Shown: positions 37,010 to 43,668 of the stretch, in pieces
Numbering within the stretch: the first letter of the stretch is position 1
How the letters are laid out: each line of letters begins with the position of its first letter
Assembly (NCBI GenBank): GCA_964451925.1
Contig: CAYVKA010000042.1
Span: forward strand, 1 to 43,668
DNA: 43,668 bases
Origin: Nevskia sp964451925
GTDB taxonomy: Bacteria; Pseudomonadota; Gammaproteobacteria; Nevskiales; Nevskiaceae
Direction of reading: 5' to 3'
Translations under genes and position numbers: made by a program
Notes under the pieces: generated by a model
The model's database searches: none
Told to the model about the DNA's origin: nothing
Seen by the model: only the letters and a program-made list of their open reading frames with translations

Positions 37010-37239
37010 TGCGGCTTGGTGGTCGAATGCGTGTTCATAATTTGAATGTTGGAGTGAAACTTAGCGTTCCCCGCTCTAAGCGGAATGAAATAGCCAGGGA
37101 AGCTATCGAGCTTGCGAAACGTGGTGATTCAAATTATCAACCAGAAGAGATGGCTCGCGCGCAGGGTAAACTCACGCACCTCGCGCGATTTCACCCTCGA
37201 GAGGCAAAGCGCCTTCGTGCGTTTATTAAGCCACACTAG
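37006..37239 (+). pseudogene. C-terminal (thumb) part of the retron-type RT, displaced frame
   Basis: The 77-aa frame (RVHNLNVGVKLSVPRSKRNEIAREAIELAKRG...) matches the end of retron RTs, where a VTG-like motif (here HNLNVG) is followed by VPR-x-xR. Read with a -1 shift at the A7 run (36983-36989), the two parts join as GMKKKRSKEAMMRLGGRM without any gap. It is unlikely to be an independent gene. Confidence 0.7.
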
Positions 37240-37331
37240 CCTTCAAATATTTTGGTGGTGCGCGGCGGAATTCATATTTTGAAGGCTCCATGATTTGCGC
37301 TGATCGAATCTGCGGTTAATGCTTCGGCAAC

Positions 37332-37424
37332 TCAACTCACTGCTTGCACCTTCGAGATGTTTTGCCGGAGCTTCTTGTTAGGCGCATTGGGAATGCGCAG
37401 CTTCTCATTCAATTCTCGAATCAT
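37332..37424 (-). pseudogene. Short gene remnant at the right edge of the island
   Basis: On the minus strand, MIRELNEKLRIPNAPNKKL and eleven more residues end at a TGA at 37332-37334. Directly upstream (to about 37500), another frame reads GGRATLKQIKLTTAQVNSEQSAR. The two look like one protein tail split by a frameshift. No family is recognised. The rest of 37240-37640 holds no supported gene. Confidence 0.35.
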
Positions 37425-37640
37425 CTCGCGCTCTGTTCGCTATTCACCTGAGCAGTAGTCAGCTTGATCTGCTTCAGCGTCGCTCGACCGCCATGCTCGA
37501 CATCGTCTGTGCACTGCTCAGCGCCCCAGTGGGCTGTTGTGCTTGGGGGTTTGAGCATGCCGTGTGGCGGACCTAGTGGGTGTGGGGGCGAGGGGCGCCC
37601 CCTATTCGGACGCCATAAAATTCACGACAACGCCGCTGGC

Positions 37641-38810
37641 TTAAGGCCCCCGCGCCGCGCCGGCGATCAGCTCGATCAGATCGCCTTGCGTGAACTGCAG
37701 GTCGGCGATGTGCGTGCCCATCTTGGTGCCGAACTTCCATTCGTCCAGGTCCAGCGGCGGCTTGCGCAGGCCGGCGGGGTTGGGCGCCTGGGTGATTTCC
37801 AGGTAGTGGTAGCCGTTGTCGCTGGCGCAGCGGCCGGAATACAGGTCGCGGTAGCGCACGAAGGGCGTGGCGACCCCGTCCACCGTCACCAGGTCGCTGT
37901 GCTGCGGTACATAGGTTTGCAGGAATACGCCGCGGCCCGGCTGTTCGATGCTGGCGGGGTTGACGCAGATCATCTCGTTGCCCGGCGCCGCTTCTTCGAT
38001 ATGGGAGAAGCTGCCCGTGCTGTGACGGTAGGAGTTGTAGGCGATGATGCAGCCGCGCTCGCCGCTGCGGGTGCAGTACGGCAGGTTGCGGAAGGTGGCG
38101 CCGGCGGTCCTGCCGACCGGCGCCTGCACCGTGCCGCCGATGGGCATGCCGAAGAGCAGGCGCGCGCGCAGCTGCGGATCGTTGTCGAAGTAGTTGCGCA
38201 GCAGGCGCACCACCATTTCCGCGCCCTGCGAATGGCCGATCAGCACCACCTTGCGGCCGTGGTTGTAGCTGCCCATGTAGTGCAGGAAGGCGTCGGCCAC
38301 GTCCGAATAGGCGACCTCCAGGCCCTGCTCGCTGCGCTCCTTGCCGGCGATGTAGGTGCCGATCGACACCTGGCGGTAGAACGGCACATACAGCGCGCAC
38401 ACCTGGCCCAGTTCGGCGGCCTGCGCGTTGGCCACGGACAGGATCGCCCGGGCGTCGCTGAAATCCTCGTGGTTGGCGGCGCCCAGGCGCAAGTCGACGG
38501 TGGGATAGACATAGAAGCAGTCCACCGGAGGCTGCCGCGCCGGTTGCAGCGGCACCAGGGTGCGCGAGCCGTCGGCGCGGATTTCGGTGGCGCTCAGATC
38601 ATGGTTGCAGCTGTCGCCGATGCGGCCGGGCAGGCAAACCCACATCGCCGGGTCGCGGTAGCGCGGGCTGGAATATCCGGTGTAGGGGCTCTTCAGCGCC
38701 TGCGGCAGCGGCGTGGGCGGCGGCAGCGGGCTGGCGCAGGCGGCGAGCAGCGGGATGACCGCGCCGAGGCGCAGCCAGGCGGTGGCGGTCCTTCGCAGCA
38801 GTCGGCTCAT
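37641..38810 (-). CDS. DUF3089 alpha/beta-hydrolase lipoprotein
   Basis: This 389-aa lipoprotein has a signal peptide and lipobox LLAAC (Cys25). The DUF3089 signature PPVDCFYVYPTVDLRLG lies near residue 95. The nucleophile elbow GHSQGAEM (Ser near residue 193) and a C-terminal His in GTHIADLQFTQGDL complete a plausible catalytic triad of the alpha/beta-hydrolase fold. An esterase or lipase activity at the outer membrane is expected, but the substrate is unknown. It marks the return to core-like composition after the island. Confidence 0.88.
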   Translation of the reverse strand: MSRLLRRTATAWLRLGAVIPLLAACASPLPPPTPLPQALKSPYTGYSSPRYRDPAMWVCLPGRIGDSCNHDLSATEIRADGSRTLVPLQPARQPPVDCFYVYPTVDLRLGAANHEDFSDARAILSVANAQAAELGQVCALYVPFYRQVSIGTYIAGKERSEQGLEVAYSDVADAFLHYMGSYNHGRKVVLIGHSQGAEMVVRLLRNYFDNDPQLRARLLFGMPIGGTVQAPVGRTAGATFRNLPYCTRSGERGCIIAYNSYRHSTGSFSHIEEAAPGNEMICVNPASIEQPGRGVFLQTYVPQHSDLVTVDGVATPFVRYRDLYSGRCASDNGYHYLEITQAPNPAGLRKPPLDLDEWKFGTKMGTHIADLQFTQGDLIELIAGAARGP

Positions 38811-38987
38811 GACTCTTCCAGTCGTTTCGACGGTGAAAGCCCGTTGGGGCGCCCTGTCCGCTGGGCACGCAGAGGCCGTGCCATGCGAATGCGGAGACCG
38901 ACTTTACTGTGGAATGCTGCGTGCAGTTGACTGGGGCTTCAGGTTGAGGGCGCAACGGTTTCGCGCGGCTGCCACGCCCGCGCAGGC

Positions 38988-39509
38988 TCAGTTGGGGATG
39001 AACACCCGGTCCTTGATCATCTGGTCGAGCAGGCGCTTGTAGTAGTCGTCATAGCCGGCGGCGCTCATCTCTTCCGGGTCGATCCAGCTGGAGAAGGTCC
39101 AGACCACGTCGCCGCCGCTGTCGAGCAGCGCGCCTTCCACGCGCACCTCGCCCTGGCAGCTGCCCTGCTCGCCCTTGTCCGGGCAGTTCTGGCGGTAGCT
39201 GGTGGCGCGCAGGCGCAGCAGCGGCACGCCGCGCCCCGCGCTGTGCAGCTGCAGGCCGCGCAGTTGCAGCAGCGGCGGGAAGTCGCGCGAGAATCTCGCG
39301 GCGAAACTTTCGACGAAGCGCGCCATGCGTGCCGCCTCCGCCGAGTCGTCCGCCAGCAGCACCGGGTTGGCCGACACCGCCAGCTGCGTCACCGGGGTAT
39401 CGCCGCCGGCGCCGCCGCTGGAGTCGATGCGGTATTCCTGCATCGCGGCACAGCCGCACAGGGCGGCGCCTGCCAGCAGCAAAGTGGCGCCGCGGGTTAA
39501 CGCGTTCAT
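38988..39509 (-). CDS. Lipoprotein of unknown function
   Basis: This is a 173-aa lipoprotein. I use the ATG at 39509, with AAGGAAG 10 nt upstream. Signal peptide and lipobox are at residues 1-19 (LCGCAA). The mature part has a conserved-looking beta/alpha pattern (SAEAARMARFVESFAARFSRDFPPLLQLRGL; DDYYKRLLDQMIKDRVFIPN). It may belong to the group of small outer membrane-associated lipoproteins resembling DUF4136, but I am not sure. Confidence 0.65.
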   Translation of the reverse strand: MNALTRGATLLLAGAALCGCAAMQEYRIDSSGGAGGDTPVTQLAVSANPVLLADDSAEAARMARFVESFAARFSRDFPPLLQLRGLQLHSAGRGVPLLRLRATSYRQNCPDKGEQGSCQGEVRVEGALLDSGGDVVWTFSSWIDPEEMSAAGYDDYYKRLLDQMIKDRVFIPN

Positions 39510-39609
39510 CGGAGTGGCTTCCTTGGTGCGGTGCCGGAGCGGGTCCGGCGATGGCAAACATTACCAAAGCCGCCGCCACAGTCCATAGAGGCCGGCGCCC
39601 GCCGCCGCT

Positions 39610-40155
39610 TCAGGCGTCCGGCAGATAGTCGAACAGCTGCCGCCGCTGCTCCGCGCCGAGCGCCTGCATCCTGCGGATATTGCTCTCGGGAATGCCGTCC
39701 GGATCGGGATGGCTGTCCAGCGCCGCCTCCACGCTGTCCTCGCGCAGCAGATGCAGCAGCGGATAGGGCGAGCGGTTGGTCAGGTTCTCGGCGTCGCCCG
39801 GCATGGTGCCGGCGAACTGGTACTGCGGATGAAAGCTGGCCACCTGGTAGTCGCCGACCCACTCGAAGCGCTCCAGCAGTTCGTCGACGCGGTCGAGGAA
39901 ATCGTTGTAGTCGGCAAAGTCCGCCAGCAGCGCGGGGATGGCGATCAGCGTGGTCTCGAGTTGCGCCGGCGGCGTCTCGTCCAGCTTCTGCAGCTCCAGC
40001 TGCAGCTCGGTCAGCAGCTCCACTTCGTCGCCGGCCTGGCTGACCACTACGCGGATGCGCCCTTCGCGCGCCGGCTTGCCGGCGAACGGGCACAGGTTCA
40101 GGCCGATCACCACCCGATTCAGCCACTGGCGTACCGCGCTTTCGATGGGGTTCAT
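39610..40155 (-). CDS. DUF1415 family protein
   Basis: This is a 181-aa protein using the ATG at 40155; a longer frame upstream lacks support. The family pattern is clear: AVRQWLNRVVIGLNLCPFAGKPAREGRIRVVVS at the start, DFADYNDFLDRVDELLERF, and YQVASFHPQYQFAGTMPGDAENLTNRSPYPLLHLLREDSVEAAL. Function is unknown for the family; it is a soluble protein. It precedes DUF1684 on the minus strand. Confidence 0.88.
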   Translation of the reverse strand: MNPIESAVRQWLNRVVIGLNLCPFAGKPAREGRIRVVVSQAGDEVELLTELQLELQKLDETPPAQLETTLIAIPALLADFADYNDFLDRVDELLERFEWVGDYQVASFHPQYQFAGTMPGDAENLTNRSPYPLLHLLREDSVEAALDSHPDPDGIPESNIRRMQALGAEQRRQLFDYLPDA

Positions 40156-40243
40156 GGCAACAACCGGCTCAGTCCTGGCCGCGCACTGTAGCAAAGCTGC
40201 GGCCGCAGCGCGGCGCGGGCACGGCCGGTCCCGCGCCGCCGGC

Positions 40244-41197
40244 CTATTGCGGCTCGAAGGCTTCCGTGCCCTCGTGATACTTGCTCTCGCCCACCGGCAG
40301 CGCCAGCTTGAGCCAATTTTGCCGCGGCGGCAGCGGGCAGGTGGCGTAGGCGGTGTAGGCGCAGGGCGGATTCTGCAGGCGGTTGAAGTCCAGCCACAGT
40401 TCGCCCGGCTGGTCCAGGCCGTGGTCCGGAAACCCGGCATAGAGGAATCTGCCGGCGCCATAGCTGGTCTTGGGGCTGGTGCTGTCGCGCAGGATGAAGA
40501 ACAGCTGCGTGTCCCCCGGCTCCTCGATGATCGGTTCCAGCGTGTAGCTCTGCCCGCCGATGCTGAACTGCGCCACGCCCGGCACCGGGGACTTGTCCTC
40601 GGTGCCGATGATGCTCGGGATGGAGATGATCTTCTGCGGCACGTAAGGCGTCCACCTGGCCTTGACGCGATAGGCCGGGTCCGGCGCGTACCAGTTGAGA
40701 TGCTGGAACTGCACCCGCGTCGGCGCCTGCGAGTCCTTCACCCGCAGGATGGTGCGGTCGCCGCGGTGGATGACGAAGAACACCAGCGTACCCACGGTGA
40801 GGCGGGTGGGTTGCGGCTCGTCGTCGGCGTGCAGCACCTGCGGCTGCGCCGGCTTGCCGTCCACCAGCAGGCCGGCGGGAAAACCGCCGGGCGGCGGCAG
40901 CAGCCGGACGGTGCCGCCCTCGCGCTGCAGCACGCCCAGGTGCGCCGGCACCTGACCCTTGAGGTGGACGGTGTTGTCCGCGGCGCCGCCGAAGGGATTG
41001 GCGCCCTCGGCGATCGGCTCCAGGCCGGTGAGCGACATCCAGCCTTCCGGCGCGGACAGCTTCTGCGCGCGCAGGTCGCGCCAGGCCTGCAGCTCACCGG
41101 CCCAATTGTCGGCCGGGGGCGCGGCTGCGGCGGGTACGGCGGAGTATGCGCAGGCCAGCGCCAGCAAGGCGCCGCGCAGCATCGCGGAAGTGTTCAT
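40244..41197 (-). CDS. DUF1684 family protein, exported
   Basis: This 317-aa protein has an N-terminal signal sequence (residues 1-25). DUF1684 markers are EGWMSLTGLEPIAEGANPFG, RVKDSQAPTRVQFQHLNWY, AGRFLYAGFP and the C-terminal Cys pair region CAYTAYATCPLPPRQNWLKLALPVGE, which is well conserved in the family. A role is not established; DUF1684 proteins are often periplasmic. Confidence 0.88.
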   Translation of the reverse strand: MNTSAMLRGALLALACAYSAVPAAAAPPADNWAGELQAWRDLRAQKLSAPEGWMSLTGLEPIAEGANPFGGAADNTVHLKGQVPAHLGVLQREGGTVRLLPPPGGFPAGLLVDGKPAQPQVLHADDEPQPTRLTVGTLVFFVIHRGDRTILRVKDSQAPTRVQFQHLNWYAPDPAYRVKARWTPYVPQKIISIPSIIGTEDKSPVPGVAQFSIGGQSYTLEPIIEEPGDTQLFFILRDSTSPKTSYGAGRFLYAGFPDHGLDQPGELWLDFNRLQNPPCAYTAYATCPLPPRQNWLKLALPVGESKYHEGTEAFEPQ

Positions 41198-41377
41198 GGA
41201 AGGCGGGTCCGGTTGGGCGAATGCCGCGATTCTGCACCCGCCGCCGCGCCGGCGAAACGAATTTGTGGCGATGAGCTAAGAGCCGGTTGGGTCGCGCCCC
41301 CCAATGAGGCTCAACAGACCCTAATATTGCGGATGCACCATCACCCCGCGCGCCCGTCCTCCAGCCGAGAAATGCCC

Positions 41378-42703
41378 ATGCTTTCGTCCCGCTTCAAGCT
41401 GCTGCCCGCCTTCCTGCTGGGCTTGGCATTCGCCGCCGGCGCCGACCAGGCAACGCAGTCGGTGGAGGCCGGCAGCGGCCCCAATCCGGTGCTGCCGCCG
41501 CCCAAGCCTGGCCTGCTGCCGACGGTGAACATCGCCCCCGCCCGGGGCTGGCCGGCCGGCGCCAAGCCCACCGCCGCCCCCGGCCTGGCGGTGAGCGCCT
41601 ACGCCAGCGGGTTGGACCACCCGCGCTGGCTCTATGTGCTGCCCAACGGCGACGTGCTGGTGGCGGAGACCAATTCCCCGCCCAAGCCGGGCGACGACAC
41701 CGGCATCAAGGGCTGGATCGGCAAGCTGGTGATGAAGTGGGCCGGCGCCGGCGTGCCCAGCGCCAACCGCATCACCCTGCTGCACGGTGTCGACGCCAAC
41801 GGCGCCGCGCAAAGCCGCAGCACCTTCCTCGAGGGCCTGAACTCGCCGTTCGGCATGAGCCTGATCGGCGACCAGCTGTATGTGGCGGACACCGACGCGG
41901 TGCTGCGCTTCCCCTATCACGCCGGCGACACGCAGATCCGCGTTTCCGGCGAGAAGCTCACCGACCTGCCCGCCGGCCCGATCAACCATCACTGGACCAA
42001 GAACCTCATCGCCAGCCGCGACGGCAGCAAGCTCTACGTCACCGTGGGCTCGAACAGCAACGTGGCCGAAAACGGCATGGACAACGAGGAAAACCGCGCC
42101 GCCATCCTCGAGGTTGACCCGGCCAGCGGCCACTTCCGCGTCTATGCCTCTGGCCTGCGCAATCCCAATGGCCTGGCCTGGCAGCCGCAGAGCGGCGCGC
42201 TGTGGACCGCGGTGAACGAGCGCGACGAGATCGGCAGCGACCTGGTGCCGGACTACATGACCTCGGTGCGCGACGGCGGCTTCTATGGCTGGCCCTACAG
42301 CTATTTCGGCCAGCATGTCGACGAGCGGGTGCAGCCGCAGAAGCCCGAACTGGTGGCCAGAGCCCTGGTGCCGGATTATGCGCTGGGCCCGCACACCGCT
42401 TCGCTCGGCCTGTGCTTCTACCAGGGCACGCTGCTGCCGCCGCACTACTCCGGCGGCGCCTTCGTCGGCCAGCACGGCTCGTGGAACCGCAAGCCGCGCA
42501 GCGGTTACAAGGTGGTGTTCGTGCCTTTCGCCGGCGGCAAGCCCAGCGGCCTCCCGGAAGATGTGCTGAGCGGCTTTGTCGACGCCGACGGCCACGCCCA
42601 GGGCCGCCCGGTCGGCGTGGCGGTGGACAGCACCGGCGCCTTGCTGGTGGCGGACGATGTGGGGAATACGGTGTGGCGGGTGACGCCGGCGGCGGCACCG
42701 TAA
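41378..42703 (+). CDS. PQQ-dependent sugar/sorbosone dehydrogenase-type beta-propeller, exported
   Basis: This 441-aa protein has a signal peptide (residues 1-23). I prefer the ATG at 41378 over 41372, because GAGA then has proper spacing. The soluble aldose-sugar dehydrogenase/sorbosone dehydrogenase pattern is present: GLDHPRWLYVLPNGDVLVAET, GLNSPFGMSLIGDQLYVADTDAVLRFPY, HHWTKNLIASRDGSKLYVTVGSNSN, LRNPNGLAWQPQSGALWTAVNERDEIGSDLVPDYM and GWPYSYFG. The His of NHHWTKN and Arg-Asn of LRNPNG suggest PQQ or sugar contacts. It would oxidise sugars in the periplasm. Confidence 0.88.
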   Translation: MLSSRFKLLPAFLLGLAFAAGADQATQSVEAGSGPNPVLPPPKPGLLPTVNIAPARGWPAGAKPTAAPGLAVSAYASGLDHPRWLYVLPNGDVLVAETNSPPKPGDDTGIKGWIGKLVMKWAGAGVPSANRITLLHGVDANGAAQSRSTFLEGLNSPFGMSLIGDQLYVADTDAVLRFPYHAGDTQIRVSGEKLTDLPAGPINHHWTKNLIASRDGSKLYVTVGSNSNVAENGMDNEENRAAILEVDPASGHFRVYASGLRNPNGLAWQPQSGALWTAVNERDEIGSDLVPDYMTSVRDGGFYGWPYSYFGQHVDERVQPQKPELVARALVPDYALGPHTASLGLCFYQGTLLPPHYSGGAFVGQHGSWNRKPRSGYKVVFVPFAGGKPSGLPEDVLSGFVDADGHAQGRPVGVAVDSTGALLVADDVGNTVWRVTPAAAP

Positions 42704-42718
42704 ATCGTCATCATCGGC

Positions 42719-43567
42719 TCAGCGCGGCGCCTTGCGCCGCTGCAGGTCCTCGCTGAAAAACCGGTCCAGCGCCGCACCGGAAGCCGCGTCGGCCAGGGCA
42801 TTGAAACTTCCCCGCTGCGCGATCTCCTGCGCCGCGCGCATGAAGCCGCCCCAGGCCGCGCGGGCCAGCGCGCCGCCGACGCTGATGCGGCGCACGCCCA
42901 ATTCCGCCAGTTCGGCCACGCTGAGCTGCAGCGCCGGCACCGACAGCACGTTGAGCGGCTTGGGCGCCACCGCCCGCACCAGCGCCGCCACTTCCTCCCG
43001 GGTCTTCACGCCGGGCGCATAGAGCACGTCGGCGCCAGCCTCGGCATAGGCCGGCAAGCGGAGCAGGGCCTCCTTGAACGGCTGCGGGTGCCCGGTGAGA
43101 TAACACTCGGCGCGGCCCACCAGCAAGGCGCCGCCGCCGCGCTCGTCGATGGCCGCGCGCGCCGCGCGCAGGCGCTCCACCGCTTCGGCCAGCTCATACA
43201 GTGGACGCTGCGTATCGCGGCGCGAATCCTCGATCGACAGCGCCGCCACGCCGGTCTCCAGGCACCGCGCCACATTGTTCGCCACACCGGCCGCGTCGCC
43301 GGCGAAGCCGCTCTCGAAGTCGGCGTTCACCGGCACTTCGCTGGCCTCCACCACAGTCCGGATATGCGCCAGCGCCAGGTCCAGCGTGATGTTGTTGTCG
43401 GGCAGGCCCATGCTCCAGGCCGCACCGGAACTGGTGGTGGCCAGCGCCGGAAAGCCCAGGCTCTGCAGATAGCGCGCGCTGCCCGCGTCCCAAGGATTGG
43501 GAATGACGAAGCAGCCGCTCGCATGCAGCTTGCGCATGGTGGCGTAGTGTTCACGGCTGGTCGGCAT
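42719..43567 (-). CDS. Isocitrate lyase/PEP mutase superfamily protein
   Basis: This 282-aa TIM-barrel protein has the family pattern NPWDAGSARYLQSLGFPALATTSSGAAWSMGLPD, the metal-binding VPVNADFESGFA, GVAALSIEDS and GRAECYLTG. The Ser in TTSSG is in place of the PEP-mutase substrate contacts, and the isocitrate lyase KKCGH motif is absent. The protein therefore probably acts as a carboxyphosphonoenolpyruvate-type or oxaloacetate decarboxylase/methylisocitrate lyase-like enzyme on a 2-oxo acid. It converges with the sorbosone dehydrogenase gene at 15 bp. Confidence 0.9.
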   Translation of the reverse strand: MPTSREHYATMRKLHASGCFVIPNPWDAGSARYLQSLGFPALATTSSGAAWSMGLPDNNITLDLALAHIRTVVEASEVPVNADFESGFAGDAAGVANNVARCLETGVAALSIEDSRRDTQRPLYELAEAVERLRAARAAIDERGGGALLVGRAECYLTGHPQPFKEALLRLPAYAEAGADVLYAPGVKTREEVAALVRAVAPKPLNVLSVPALQLSVAELAELGVRRISVGGALARAAWGGFMRAAQEIAQRGSFNALADAASGAALDRFFSEDLQRRKAPR

Positions 43568-43595
43568 GGCGGCTCCAGTGTGCCGGCGTGATCGT

Positions 43596-43637
43596 GGAAT
43601 CGGGAATCGGGAATCGGGAGTGGGGAACGGGGAATCG
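43596..43637. repeat. Tandem 7-bp GGAATCG repeat
   Basis: Six units of 7 bp lie in a row, four exact (43596, 43603, 43610, 43631) and two degenerate in between. Short tandem arrays of this kind are frequent between genes in Xanthomonas-like genomes. Confidence 0.75.
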
Positions 43638-43668
43638 AAACAGCGAATGCCACTCGGCTTTTAACGAT

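Larger units (their letters stand above)
26576..37640. other. Accessory (defence-type) island inserted downstream of tRNA-Ile2
   Basis: Base composition and codon use change abruptly after the tRNA and return to high GC before the DUF3089 gene at 37641. The island holds a SLATT protein, a W-X-N peptide, a radical SAM maturase, a DUF4062 protein, an nSTAND ATPase, an HTH protein, a retron-type RT and gene remnants at the right edge. I could not find a copy of the tRNA 3' end at the right border, so attR is lost or the island did not arrive by tRNA-specific integration. Confidence 0.7.

Noticed and set aside
41291..41324. CAACAGACCCTAA, similar to the right end of the MITE at 22166
   Set aside because: Matches only about 11 of 13 bases and has no partner repeat; too short to call a relic.

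Overview
The window is mostly ordinary chromosome of a high-GC Gram-negative bacterium, most likely a gammaproteobacterium of the Lysobacterales/Nevskiales kind. This placement is inferred from the large TonB-dependent receptor, the DUF885 lipoprotein, an acyl-ACP desaturase, several lipoproteins of Domain-of-Unknown-Function families, and a 7-bp GGAATCG tandem repeat. No rRNA or marker gene here settles the taxonomy.

Positions 1-26,500 (core chromosome): a partial lytic transglycosylase, an SDR oxidoreductase, a PQQ/heme c alcohol dehydrogenase, an alkyltransferase-like DNA repair protein, two small exported Ala-rich proteins with strong terminators, a DUF885 lipoprotein, a TonB receptor, an SDR, a class II aldolase, a ketopantoate reductase-like enzyme, an SMP-30-like beta-propeller, a CBS protein, a lipocalin/YgjP operon, an orphan ParB, FolE, an acyl-ACP desaturase with an SDR, acylphosphatase, a MATE exporter, a glycine-zipper lipoprotein, PrfC, and tRNA-Ile(CAU). 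A 185-bp MITE-like element with perfect 33-bp inverted ends sits at 21,982-22,166.

Positions 26,576-37,640 (accessory island directly after the tRNA, visibly more AT-rich and with different codon use) are the most interesting part. Five same-strand genes form a compact cluster: a two-TM SLATT-like protein; a 98-aa precursor peptide ending in eight consecutive W-X-N triplets; a radical SAM/SPASM maturase of the GrrM/XyeB/FxsB three-residue-cyclophane type; a DUF4062 protein; and a 1364-aa nSTAND ATPase with one TM helix and a long beta-propeller-like C-terminus. The last three overlap (ATGA and 17 bp). I read this as a triceptide-type RiPP built into a STAND-NTPase conflict (defence or self-recognition) system. 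It is followed by a retron-like unit: a structured RNA region with strong hairpins and repeats, a small ORF, an XRE-family HTH protein, and a retron-type reverse transcriptase whose frame breaks at an A7 tract.

Positions 37,641-43,668 return to core-type genes: a DUF3089 alpha/beta-hydrolase lipoprotein, an unknown lipoprotein, DUF1415, DUF1684, a sorbosone/glucose dehydrogenase-type beta-propeller, and a PEP mutase/isocitrate lyase family enzyme.

Functions are read from motifs in the translated sequence. No database search was possible, so family names rest on recognition.
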